This document shows, one piece after another, positions 36,625 through 45,244 of a stretch of DNA of 64,000 nt. Both the position numbers and the translations under genes were made by a program. The notes beneath the pieces were generated by a model. It saw only the letters and a program-made list of their open reading frames with translations, did not search any database and had not been told where the DNA came from. Source of the DNA: Chitinophagaceae bacterium T5-Br10_B2g13 (GTDB lineage: Bacteria; Bacteroidota; Rhodothermia; Balneolales; Balneolaceae); the NCBI GenBank assembly GCA_001564065.1, contig LKNA01000005.1, positions 1 through 64,000 of the forward strand, written 5' to 3'. Each line of letters starts with the position of its first letter. The stretch's first letter is position 1.

Positions 36625-39540
36625 CTACCGTGCGTCATCCAGGGTTCGTTTCTCCTCAACTACTTCATAGCTTTCAAATTCATCTCCAACTTTAATGTCG
36701 TTGAATCCTTTGATACTAATACCGCATTCGTAGCCGGACTGAACCTCCTTAACATCATCCTTGAAGCGCTTCAGCGAGTCAACTTCTCCGTCGTAGATTA
36801 CAACACCATCCCGAATGATACGAATTGGGTTGTTTCGATTGAGTTTTCCTTCTGTTACATAGCAACCGGCAATTGTACCAACCTTGGATACTTTAAATAC
36901 TTCCCGGACAGTAACCATCGCCTTCATCTCCTCTGAAATCTCAGGGCTCAACATTCCTTCAAGTGCATCATGTACTTCATCAACAGCATCGTAAATAACG
37001 CTGAAGAGTCGGATATCAATGCTCTCGGTTTCAGCAAGCTTTCTGGCTCCGGCTGTTGGCCGAACCTGGAAACCGATAATAATACCATCGGATGCAGATG
37101 CGAGCAGTACATCAGACTCTGTAATGGCACCTGAACCTGTGTGGATAATATTTACGGAAACTTCTTCCGTACTCAATTTCTGCAGTGCACCGGACAGAGC
37201 TTCAATGGATCCATCCACGTCTGCCTTAATGATAATATTCAGTTCAGAAACTTCACCAAGTGCCATTCTTCTGGAGAGATCATCAAGAGTCATATGCTTC
37301 ACACGACGCAGTGACTGCTCTCTTCGGATTTGCTGACGCTGATTGGCAACATCTTTAGCTGTTTTCTCATCTTTCGGTACAATCAGGCGATCACCTGCCT
37401 GAGGTGTCCCATCAAAACCGATAAGCTGTACCGGCGTTGAAGGCCCGGCAACTTGCAGGCGTTCTCCATGCTCATTTTCCATGGCACGTACTCGTCCAAA
37501 TACCGGTCCGGCCACAAACGGGTCACCAACTTTAAGTGTACCGTTCTGTACTAAAATATTTGCTACTGTACCTTTTCCTTTGTCAATTCTGGATTCCAGT
37601 ACAATTCCCTGGGCAAGCCTGTCAGGATTTGCTTTCAGTTCAAGAAGTTCGGCTTCAATCAATACTTTTTCGAGCAGGTCGTCAATTCCTTCACCGGTGT
37701 GAGCAGATACCAAGGCGACCTGATTTGTCCCTCCATACTCCTCAACAATCACTCCGTGTTCAGAAAGTTGCTGCTTAATCTTGTCCGGGTTCGATCCCTC
37801 CTTATCCATTTTGTTAATGGCAACTACAATAGATACACCGGCTGCTTTGGCGTGGTTAATCGCCTCTATAGTTTGAGGCATCACAGCGTCATCGGCAGCT
37901 ACTACCAGAATTACAATATCGGTAGCCTGTGCACCACGACTACGCATAGCGGTAAACGCTTCGTGACCCGGAGTATCCAGGAAGGTTATCTTCTTATCCT
38001 CGTCGGTTAAAACCTCATAGGCACCAACGTGTTGTGTAATACCTCCGGCCTCACCCGCTGCTACTTTTGCTTTACGAATGTAGTCAAGAAGTGATGTTTT
38101 ACCGTGATCTACGTGGCCCATTACGGTAATAATCGGTGCACGAGGCTCGAGATCCTCCGGCTTATCTTCTTCAACTTCAATCTCTTCTTCAATCATCTCT
38201 TCAGCGTCAACAAAATCAACCTCAAAGTCATATTCTGCTGCAACCAGTTCGATTGTGGAAGCATCTAAACGCTGATTAATGGATACCATCATACCGAGGT
38301 TCATACAAGTTGTAATAACGTCGGTTGGTTTAACCTCGAGCTCATCGGCAAGATCACTCACCGTAATGAATTCGGCAACTTCAATAATTTGTTCTTCGAG
38401 CTGCTCCATCTCCTCCTGCATGGCAAGCTCTTCCTCTCTCTCCTCTTTACGCTGTCTTCTGCGCTTAGAGCGTTTGCTGCCAACTGTGCCGCTACTCTGC
38501 ATTTTCTGCATCGTTTCGCGCATCTTCTTCTCTACATCTTCCTCATCTACTTTAGAGCGTCGTCCTTTCTTCTTGCTCTTTTTCGATTTTTTAGAAGATT
38601 TATCCTCTTTTGGCGGTTTCGTATCCTTTTTACTATCGGCGGTATCTTCGTCTTTGCGGTCTTTTTTACGTTTTCTGGTTTTACGCTTTTTACGAGGTTC
38701 TTTAGAAAACTCTACTTTACCGACTACTTTTGTACCACTCAGTTTTTTATTTGACCGGCCACGGATTATCTCTTCTTCATCAACGTCATCGTCTTTACCA
38801 TCCTCTACATCCTCATCTGATTCGTCGTCGTCATCCTCATCATCTTCTTCATCGGCTTCCTCATCTTCATCAATTTCTTCCTCATCATCCGCTTCCTCAA
38901 CTTCATCAGTGTCGACTTGATCTTCATCATCATCTTCGTCGTCATCTTCGTCGTCTTCTTCCACAGATTCTTTGGCCGGAGACTCTGCCTCTTCTACTAC
39001 AGGAGTTTCAGCTTTTTCTTCAGGCTTTTTCTCAGGTTCATCTTCTGATTTAACAGCTTCATCCTCATCTTTTTCAGCAGGCTGATCTGCTGCTTTTGAT
39101 TCATCCTCCTCTTTTTCTTCAGAAACTTCAACCTCATCTTCTTCCTCCTTCTTATCCTCCGCAGGTGTTTCCTGAGGCTCTAAGGTGGGTTCTAATGTAG
39201 GCTCTTTCGAAGCAGTCTCTTTTTTCTCCTCTTTTTCAACTTCTTCTTCCTCATCAATAGGCTCCAGAAAGTTATCTATTGAAACACTTTCGTTTCTGCT
39301 GGATAGGATTTGATTCCGACGGCTTTCATACTCTTCTCTGGCTTTCTCGTGCTCGCGGCTCTTCGCTTTGTCATCACCGTAAACTCCATCCAACACCTCG
39401 TACATCTCGGGTGTAATTTTAGAGTTTGGTCGGTTTGCAACATCAAATCCGTTGTCACTCAATGTATCCACGATAGATTGAGTGGCAACGTTAAATTCTG
39501 ATGCTACTTTAAAGAGCTTCTTCGGTTTTTGGTCCGTCAT
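36625..39540 (-). CDS. infB: Translation initiation factor IF-2 with long acidic N-terminal region
   Basis: A 971-residue GTPase that places initiator tRNA on the 30S subunit. Residues about 1-60 form the IF2 N-terminal winged domain. About 90-260 is a highly acidic, Asp/Glu-run-rich linker, followed by a Lys/Arg-rich stretch (about 270-370). The GTPase starts near 475 with GHVDHGKTSLL, DTPGHEAF and NKMD, followed by domains II and III and the IF2 C-terminal domain. The acidic-then-basic linker is longer than in E. coli IF-2. It lies between nusA and rbfA. Confidence 0.96.
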   Translation of the reverse strand: MTDQKPKKLFKVASEFNVATQSIVDTLSDNGFDVANRPNSKITPEMYEVLDGVYGDDKAKSREHEKAREEYESRRNQILSSRNESVSIDNFLEPIDEEEEVEKEEKKETASKEPTLEPTLEPQETPAEDKKEEEDEVEVSEEKEEDESKAADQPAEKDEDEAVKSEDEPEKKPEEKAETPVVEEAESPAKESVEEDDEDDDEDDDEDQVDTDEVEEADDEEEIDEDEEADEEDDEDDDDESDEDVEDGKDDDVDEEEIIRGRSNKKLSGTKVVGKVEFSKEPRKKRKTRKRKKDRKDEDTADSKKDTKPPKEDKSSKKSKKSKKKGRRSKVDEEDVEKKMRETMQKMQSSGTVGSKRSKRRRQRKEEREEELAMQEEMEQLEEQIIEVAEFITVSDLADELEVKPTDVITTCMNLGMMVSINQRLDASTIELVAAEYDFEVDFVDAEEMIEEEIEVEEDKPEDLEPRAPIITVMGHVDHGKTSLLDYIRKAKVAAGEAGGITQHVGAYEVLTDEDKKITFLDTPGHEAFTAMRSRGAQATDIVILVVAADDAVMPQTIEAINHAKAAGVSIVVAINKMDKEGSNPDKIKQQLSEHGVIVEEYGGTNQVALVSAHTGEGIDDLLEKVLIEAELLELKANPDRLAQGIVLESRIDKGKGTVANILVQNGTLKVGDPFVAGPVFGRVRAMENEHGERLQVAGPSTPVQLIGFDGTPQAGDRLIVPKDEKTAKDVANQRQQIRREQSLRRVKHMTLDDLSRRMALGEVSELNIIIKADVDGSIEALSGALQKLSTEEVSVNIIHTGSGAITESDVLLASASDGIIIGFQVRPTAGARKLAETESIDIRLFSVIYDAVDEVHDALEGMLSPEISEEMKAMVTVREVFKVSKVGTIAGCYVTEGKLNRNNPIRIIRDGVVIYDGEVDSLKRFKDDVKEVQSGYECGISIKGFNDIKVGDEFESYEVVEEKRTLDDAR

Positions 39541-39605
39541 ATATGTTTATTTGCGTCGGTTTGTCAAATTGTAAACTAAAAAAAGTCTGGTGCTGAAAGG
39601 TACGA

Positions 39606-40865
39606 TCAATCTTCCTCGTCCTCAAATTCGTAAGCGATGATATCGATGATTTTTTCTGCTTCTTCCTTGGTGATTTTACCTTCCGTTCTTCGAACAATTT
39701 CATCTTCATCAAGATCGAGAACAGCCCGGGCGCTATCACATCCAATTTCAAAGAGCATATCAATGGTCTCTTTGCCAAAGTCGACTTCAAACTCGGCAAG
39801 ATCGATATCATCTTCCTCTTCCACTTCCCTGTAAACGTCAATTTCGCAGCCCACAAGCTTTGAGGCCAGGCGAATATTTACGCCACCCTTACCAATAGCT
39901 TTAGAAACCTCATCGGCCGGCACCAGTACATTTGCCTGTTTGCCGTCTTCACTGATTTCAACTTTCACTACTTTAGCAGGCTGAAGAGCTCGCTTGATAA
40001 ATTCGATCTTATCATCACTATAGTTGATAACATCGATGTTTTCATTCTGAAGCTCACGTACAATAGCGTGAATACGAATTCCCTTCATACCAACACAGGC
40101 TCCTACGGGGTCAACACGCTCATCATAAGATACTACTGCCACTTTTGATCGATCGCCGGGCTCACGGGCAATTCGCTTCAGTTCAATAATTCCGTCAAAA
40201 ACTTCAGGAATCTCATTTTCAAATAGTCTTTCAAGGAATAGCGGTGATGTCCTGGAAATTATAACTGTTGGATTTCCCCCGATGCGCTTCACCTCAGATA
40301 CTACTGCCCGGATTGTATCTCCTTTCCTGTACCTGTCTTTGTAAATTTGTTCATTCTTTGGCAACAGCAGTTCAACACCGTTGTGATTTACCAGAATGTC
40401 TTTGTTATGGCGAACCTGGTAAACATCACCCAGAACGATTTCACCTACACGGTCGGAGTACTCCTCAAATACGTTGTCTTTCTCTATTTCGCGTATGCGT
40501 TGCGCTAACTGCTGACGCGCCATGGATACGGCTCTTCGCCCAAAGTCAGTAATAGAGATTTCCTGAGCATACTCATCATAGAGTTCCAGATCCGGATCGT
40601 GCTTCAGGGCATCCTCGAGGGTAATTTCTGTTACAGGATCTGTTAATTCATCAGCCGGCACTACCTCACGGATATGAAGAATCTGAATCTCACCGCGATC
40701 TGCGTTAAGAATCACTTCAAAAGATTCGTCCGAATCGTACTTTTTACGAATCATTGTACGAAACACATCTTCTAGAATAGAAAGAAGAAGGTCTTTATCT
40801 ATGCCTTTATCTTTTGCAATCTCTGCAAACGACTGAATAATTTGCTTTGAAATTTCGTTTTGCAT
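39606..40865 (-). CDS. nusA: Transcription termination/antitermination factor NusA
   Basis: A 419-residue RNA polymerase-associated factor. The N-terminal domain (about 1-125) is followed by an S1 domain (about 130-200, GDVYQVRHNKDILVNHNGVE) and two KH domains: VGACVGMKGIRIHAIVREL (about 250) and DEVSKAIGKGGVNIRLASKL (about 320). An acidic C-terminus lacks the full AR repeats. It lies between rimP and infB, with gaps of 29 and 65 bases. Confidence 0.95.
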   Translation of the reverse strand: MQNEISKQIIQSFAEIAKDKGIDKDLLLSILEDVFRTMIRKKYDSDESFEVILNADRGEIQILHIREVVPADELTDPVTEITLEDALKHDPDLELYDEYAQEISITDFGRRAVSMARQQLAQRIREIEKDNVFEEYSDRVGEIVLGDVYQVRHNKDILVNHNGVELLLPKNEQIYKDRYRKGDTIRAVVSEVKRIGGNPTVIISRTSPLFLERLFENEIPEVFDGIIELKRIAREPGDRSKVAVVSYDERVDPVGACVGMKGIRIHAIVRELQNENIDVINYSDDKIEFIKRALQPAKVVKVEISEDGKQANVLVPADEVSKAIGKGGVNIRLASKLVGCEIDVYREVEEEDDIDLAEFEVDFGKETIDMLFEIGCDSARAVLDLDEDEIVRRTEGKITKEEAEKIIDIIAYEFEDEED

Positions 40866-40894
40866 CTGGAAATAGGTTTTAAATTCGTTGCCGG

Positions 40895-41353
40895 CTAAAT
40901 TTTCGGTACTATTTTAGTTTCTACTATATTCTCAAACGGAATAACCACCAGTTTATCATCCTCAGGTTTCACTTCGATTTGAGAATCTGTAACTGTCATC
41001 AATACGCCTTCAACAGTTATATATTCATCATCTTTTTTGTACTTCACCTTAGCAACACGACCCTGATTTTTCGGATACTGCCTTTGATCACTTAAAGGTC
41101 TGCTAAGGCCGGGTGAAGAGACATTTAGTCGGTAAGATTTATTGAAAAGATCTTTTTCTTCTAAAATAAAACTAACTTCTTTACTCACACGTGCGCAGGC
41201 ATCCAGATCAACTCCTTGCTCTTCGGTATCCACTAAAACCCAGATTTCCTGGATTTTTGCATTTTTCAGTTCCACGTCAACAAGAAACATATCTTCTTGT
41301 TCAACAATGGGTTGCGCTATTTCTTTTACTGTATTTATAATGGTACTGCTCAT
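40895..41353 (-). CDS. rimP: Ribosome maturation factor RimP
   Basis: A 152-residue protein starting at the ATG at 41353. An upstream in-frame start at 41404 would add 17 residues encoded in a terminator-like hairpin and is less likely. The N-terminal domain contains VEQEDMFLVDVELKN, the middle DLDACARVSKEVSFILEE and NVSSPGLSRPL (the RimP signature), then an SM-like C-terminal domain. It aids 30S maturation and heads the nusA-infB operon. Confidence 0.93.
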   Translation of the reverse strand: MSSTIINTVKEIAQPIVEQEDMFLVDVELKNAKIQEIWVLVDTEEQGVDLDACARVSKEVSFILEEKDLFNKSYRLNVSSPGLSRPLSDQRQYPKNQGRVAKVKYKKDDEYITVEGVLMTVTDSQIEVKPEDDKLVVIPFENIVETKIVPKI

Positions 41354-41373
41354 AAAAATCATTGCTCTAAGTA

Positions 41374-41408
41374 CAAAAAAAAGTGAGGACCTCCCGGCGC
41401 TCACTTTT
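41374..41408 (-). terminator. Terminator-like hairpin in the rimP leader
   Basis: On the minus strand a 9-bp stem (41400-41408 with 41379-41387) with a 12-base G-rich loop is followed by four more T, an eight-T run in total. It lies 21 bases before the rimP start and has no minus-strand gene upstream to terminate; the gene beyond it (DUF192) runs the other way. It could act as an attenuator of the rimP-nusA-infB operon. Confidence 0.6.
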
Positions 41409-41518
41409 CAGGCATGAAAATTAACTTTAATTGTTGAAAAAACCAACTAATAAAACTTGTGAATTCATCTCTTTAGATGTACTATTGATCGATTCCTATT
41501 TTAGAAGTCAATCAAATT

Positions 41519-41995
41519 ATGCCAAAGTATATATTCATTTTTATCTCGCTTTTTCTACTCTCCTGTAACGGAGAAGGCGATTCCCAAACAAGTGAGCGCG
41601 AAACCAGGCAGCTCTCTTACACAGCAACCGTCTCATTTATTGAACAGCCTGAGCTTGAAGTCACAACTGTGCGTGCTGCAGTAGCTGATGATGATCATAG
41701 CAGAAGTGAGGGCTTAATGAATGTGCATGATATGCCTGAGGACGCCGGTATGATTTTTATCTTTGATGATGAGGCACCAAGAAGTTTCTGGATGGCTAAC
41801 ACGCCCATTTCACTAGACATTATTTTCGTGAACTCAGATATGGAGATTGTTCGAATTCATAGAAACACTCCGCCCTACTCCCATGAAAATATCGTATCAG
41901 AAATTCCGGCGAAATATGTTGTTGAAGTAAATGCTGGTTTCACCCTGGATCATGACATTCGCGAGGGAATGTCAATCAGTTATACAATTCAGTAA
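41519..41995 (+). CDS. DUF192 lipoprotein
   Basis: A 158-residue exported protein with a lipoprotein signal (SLFLLSC, Cys near residue 16). The DUF192 core spans about 45-155: SRSEGLMNVHDMPEDAGMIF, then SFWMANTPISLDIIFVNSD, then PAKYVVEVNAGF. The domain's role is unknown; some members are secreted. It is divergent from rimP and ends 8 bases before the converging fbp stop. Confidence 0.85.
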   Translation: MPKYIFIFISLFLLSCNGEGDSQTSERETRQLSYTATVSFIEQPELEVTTVRAAVADDDHSRSEGLMNVHDMPEDAGMIFIFDDEAPRSFWMANTPISLDIIFVNSDMEIVRIHRNTPPYSHENIVSEIPAKYVVEVNAGFTLDHDIREGMSISYTIQ

Positions 41996-42002
41996 AGGTT
42001 TA

Positions 42003-43058
42003 TCATTCTTTAACTGATTCTTTGACCTCGTACTGATCCAGTAACTCTCTCACTTTTTTCACATTGTCGGGAGAACCAATATAGATGGGGCATCTTTGGT
42101 GAATAGCTGTTGGCTCTATCTCCATAATTCTTCCCTTTCCGTCAATAGCCATTCCGCCGGCTTGTTCAATAATAAAGCTCAACGGGTTACATTCATACAT
42201 CAGTCGTAGCTTTCCCTCCGGATATCTCGTACTTGCAGGGTAGATAAAAATCCCGCCTTTAATTAATGTCCTGTGAAGGTCGGCTACCATCGACCCGATA
42301 TATCGTGCCGTATAGGGGCGATTTGTGGCTTCATCCTCAACCTGACAATACTTGATGTATTTTTTCAGGCCTTCAGCCCATGAGTTGTAGCTCCCCTCAT
42401 TAATGCTGTAAATGTTACCCTTTTCAGGAATCTTGAAGTTATCTTCTGATAGAATAAATTCTCCGATGCTTGGATCCAGTGTAAAAGAGCTCACACCAAG
42501 CCCCGTTGTATACACCATAATGGTACTGGAACCGTAAAGCACGTAGCCGGCAGCCACCTGTCTAATTCCCGGCTGAAGGGCATCCTTTTCTACTAATTTA
42601 GAATCATACCGGGGCTGACGCATATAAATTGAAAAAATACTTCCAATCGATACATTTACGTCAATGTTTGAAGATCCGTCGAGAGGATCCATATAGACAA
42701 TATACTTTCCTCCTTCACTGTTCAACCTTACTATACCGTCATTCTCTTCAGATATTACCATGCAGGTTATCATAGAGCGATCCAAAGCGGAGATCAACTG
42801 CTGATCTGCAAACAAATCAAGCCTTTTAACAGACTCTCCGTGAACATTTTTTGATCCATCCACACCAAGAAGATTAGTGATTCCGGCTTTATTCACTTCT
42901 CTGGAGATAATTTTAGCTGCAAGGCCTATATCCCTCAAAAGTTGCGAAAGTTCACCGGTAGCGCCCGGAAATTTATTTTGTGCCTGTATGATATACTCAT
43001 CCAGTGTAACCAGTTTTCTGGATTTAGCGGTAGAGGTAGATTCCATAGCTCCAAACAA
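42003..43058 (-). CDS. fbp: Class I fructose-1,6-bisphosphatase
   Basis: A 351-residue Mg-dependent gluconeogenic enzyme. Key motifs are VISEENDG (metal), YMDPLDGSSNIDVNVSIGSI (the DPLDGSS metal site), and the sugar phosphate site YTARYIGSMVADLHRTLIKG and KLRLMYECNPLSFIIEQAGG. Length is typical of class I. An alternative start four codons later (43046) is equally plausible. It lies 43 bases from coaE. Confidence 0.93.
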   Translation of the reverse strand: MFGAMESTSTAKSRKLVTLDEYIIQAQNKFPGATGELSQLLRDIGLAAKIISREVNKAGITNLLGVDGSKNVHGESVKRLDLFADQQLISALDRSMITCMVISEENDGIVRLNSEGGKYIVYMDPLDGSSNIDVNVSIGSIFSIYMRQPRYDSKLVEKDALQPGIRQVAAGYVLYGSSTIMVYTTGLGVSSFTLDPSIGEFILSEDNFKIPEKGNIYSINEGSYNSWAEGLKKYIKYCQVEDEATNRPYTARYIGSMVADLHRTLIKGGIFIYPASTRYPEGKLRLMYECNPLSFIIEQAGGMAIDGKGRIMEIEPTAIHQRCPIYIGSPDNVKKVRELLDQYEVKESVKE

Positions 43059-43101
43059 ATTTTATACACTTTCTCTAAAAGTGAATAAGAAGAAAAGTTA
43101 T

Positions 43102-43710
43102 TTACACTTTATCCCGAAGGTCTTCCAATACTTTTAAATAAAGCTTTTTTGATTTTAATTTAAACTCTTCAATAGTACCGTTGTTATGGATGATATAATC
43201 GGCATAACTTTTTAAACTTTCAAAGTCAGGTTGCTTGTTCATCCTCTCCAGCACATCTTTTTTTTCTACACTGTCCCTCTTCTGAACCCGACTTATCTGA
43301 TCTGATACAGGCGACATCACAAGAATAACGGCATCCATTGCTTCCGGTCGCCCATTGTTTAGCAGAAGTGCAGCTTCTTTCACCAGAATTTTTACATCCG
43401 TTTTTTCAACGTTTTCAGCAATTCTATGAAACTCATTATGCACGGCAGGATGAACGACGTTATTTAACTCTTCTACCCTGCCCTTTTGAAATGCCTCTTC
43501 AATCAGGTGCTGTTTGTTCAATGTGCCGTCGGCAGAGTACGTTTTTGCTCCAAACAATTCTACCAATTTTGCTTTTACATCCTGGTTTTCAACCATCAGC
43601 TTTTTAGCCAGATCATCAGCATAAACGACTTTAGCGCCCAACGACTCCCAGACTTTGCACAGTGTACTTTTCCCTGATCCAATTCCTCCGGTTACACCGG
43701 CAACAATCAT
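43102..43710 (-). CDS. coaE: Dephospho-CoA kinase
   Basis: A 202-residue P-loop kinase that completes CoA synthesis. Walker A is GVTGGIGSGKST (residues 5-16), the substrate loop is YADDLAKKLM, and a lid region is present near 145. The ATG overlaps the prfB stop by four bases, so it is translationally coupled to prfB. Confidence 0.93.
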   Translation of the reverse strand: MIVAGVTGGIGSGKSTLCKVWESLGAKVVYADDLAKKLMVENQDVKAKLVELFGAKTYSADGTLNKQHLIEEAFQKGRVEELNNVVHPAVHNEFHRIAENVEKTDVKILVKEAALLLNNGRPEAMDAVILVMSPVSDQISRVQKRDSVEKKDVLERMNKQPDFESLKSYADYIIHNNGTIEEFKLKSKKLYLKVLEDLRDKV

Positions 43711-44832
43711 GCAGCTTCCCCCACATTTGTATCTAAAAGATAGGCTTTCATAAATTCATCGAGCTCGCCGTCCATAACGGCCTGAACATTACCTGTTTCA
43801 TGGTTGGTCCGGTGATCCTTCACCATGTTGTAGGGATGGAAAACATAAGATCTTATCTGAGAGCCCCACTCGTTACTGCTTTTTGAATCTTCGAGCTTCT
43901 GTTTCTCTTTCTCTTTGATCTGCTTTTCGAGCTCATAAACTTTTGATTTGAGCATCTTCATAGCCTTTTCGCGGTTTTTAAGCTGAGACCGTTCCTGTTG
44001 GCACTCTGCTACCACCCGCTCTTCAGACCCATCGGATAGTTTACCGGTCCACACTAACCGAACACCTGTCTCTACTTTGTTAACGTTCTGTCCTCCGGCA
44101 CCACTGGCGTGAAAGCGCTGCAGCTCGATGTCTGAATCATTCAAATTTACCTCAATGGTATCATCAATAATCGGAGAGACAAATACTGAACTAAAGGAGG
44201 TATGCCTTCGGGAGTTGCTGTCGAAAGGAGAAATTCGAACCAGCCGGTGAGTACCGCTCTCAGATTTAAGATAGCCATAGGCATTTGGTCCGCTGATTTC
44301 AATTGTTGCGCTTTTCAATCCGGCTACATCACCATCCTGATATTCGGCAACAGAAACTTTGTACCCTTTCGATTCAGCCCATCGGGTATACATCCGGAAG
44401 AGCATCTCTGCCCAATCCTGACTTTCTGTTCCGCCGGCTCCGGGATTAAACGTCATAATTGCATCCCGGTGATCATCCTCACCGCTGAGCATATTTTGAA
44501 GCTCGAGATCTTCCAGCTTTTTTCGGAACTGGTCAATTTCACCTCGAAGGTCATCTTCTACATCTTCCCCTTCATCCAGAAATTGAAAAAATACGCGAAT
44601 GCTTTCGCGAAGTTCATCCAATTCGTCCCATTTTTCCACAAGGCTTTTTTCCCGGTCCAGCTCCTGCATCGTCTGCTGAGCTTCATCGGGATTATTCCAA
44701 AATTCCGGATCCTGTGTCTGCTCCTGGAGCTCTATAACCTTAACTTTCCGTTTATCGTAGTCAAAGATACCCCCTGAGCGTGTCCAATCGCTCGAATAGT
44801 GGTTTTATTTTCTCGAATTGGATGTTCTCCAT
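43707..44832 (-). CDS. prfB: Peptide chain release factor 2, with programmed +1 frameshift
   Basis: RF2 terminates at UGA and UAA. The zero frame starts at the ATG at 44832 (residues MENIQFEKIKPL) and meets an in-frame TGA at 44763-44761. Reading then shifts +1 and continues from 44762 to 43707, giving about 374 residues. The frameshift site AGGGGGTATCTTTGAC (44775-44760) is the same as the E. coli one, including the SD-like AGGGGG. The RF2 body has SGAGGQNVNK-type GGQ (ASGAGGQNVNKVET) and the Pro-less anticodon loop region. An ORF starting at 44669 is only the tail part. The protein is complete with the shift. Confidence 0.95.
44760..44775 (-). promoter_or_regulatory. prfB programmed frameshift site
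   Basis: The order is SD-like AGGGGG, TAT, slippery CTT, stop TGA, C. This context favours +1 slippage of the CUU-decoding tRNA when RF2 is low, a known autoregulatory loop. The reading frames on both sides fit a single RF2 protein. Confidence 0.95.
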
Positions 44833-44839
44833 GAATCAA

Positions 44840-45091
44840 CTATCGGTTTAAAAGTTTTGCAATTACAATCCCTGCTACCAGTCCGCCGGCAACTGCTGCG
44901 CCCAAACTAATCTCAGGATTTTTCTTTACATATTTTTTCGCCTGCTTATACTCTTTTCTGAGTTCTTTTTGAAGGCGGTCACGCTCCTTCTGCAGTTTTA
45001 TAACTAAATCATCGTAAGCGTCGTTAAGCGCTTCTTTCTCTTTTTCAATGACGTCTTTTAGTTCTTTCTCTAGCTTTTTTACATTATCCAT
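44840..45091 (-). CDS. Small membrane-anchored coiled-coil protein
   Basis: An 83-residue protein: residues 1-55 form a charged coiled coil rich in Lys and Glu, then a Gly/Ala-rich hydrophobic helix (ISLGAAVAGGLVAGIVIAKLL, about 61-81) and a short basic end. The shape resembles ElaB/YqjD/DUF883 inner-membrane proteins that can bind ribosomes, but the sequence alone does not prove this. It ends 7 bases before the prfB start. Confidence 0.6.
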   Translation of the reverse strand: MDNVKKLEKELKDVIEKEKEALNDAYDDLVIKLQKERDRLQKELRKEYKQAKKYVKKNPEISLGAAVAGGLVAGIVIAKLLNR

Positions 45092-45244
45092 AATCAGTCT
45101 CCATGAATGGTTATCATCAATAATTAAAAATCAACTTTTATCCGGTTCAATGCAACAGAAAGTAATGCACATTTACTTAAATAACGATTAAGTACACAGT
45201 ATTGTTCAAAAAGTGCATTGCCGGTACAAAACAGGTTAACTGCA

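Noticed and set aside
38279-39053. Ser- or His-rich plus-strand ORFs of up to 213 residues
   Set aside because: They are the antisense of the acidic linker of infB; the low-complexity composition comes from its GAA/GAT codons.
44669-44669. Start of prfB at the internal ATG
   Set aside because: The upstream frame with ATG at 44832 and the conserved frameshift site gives a complete RF2.
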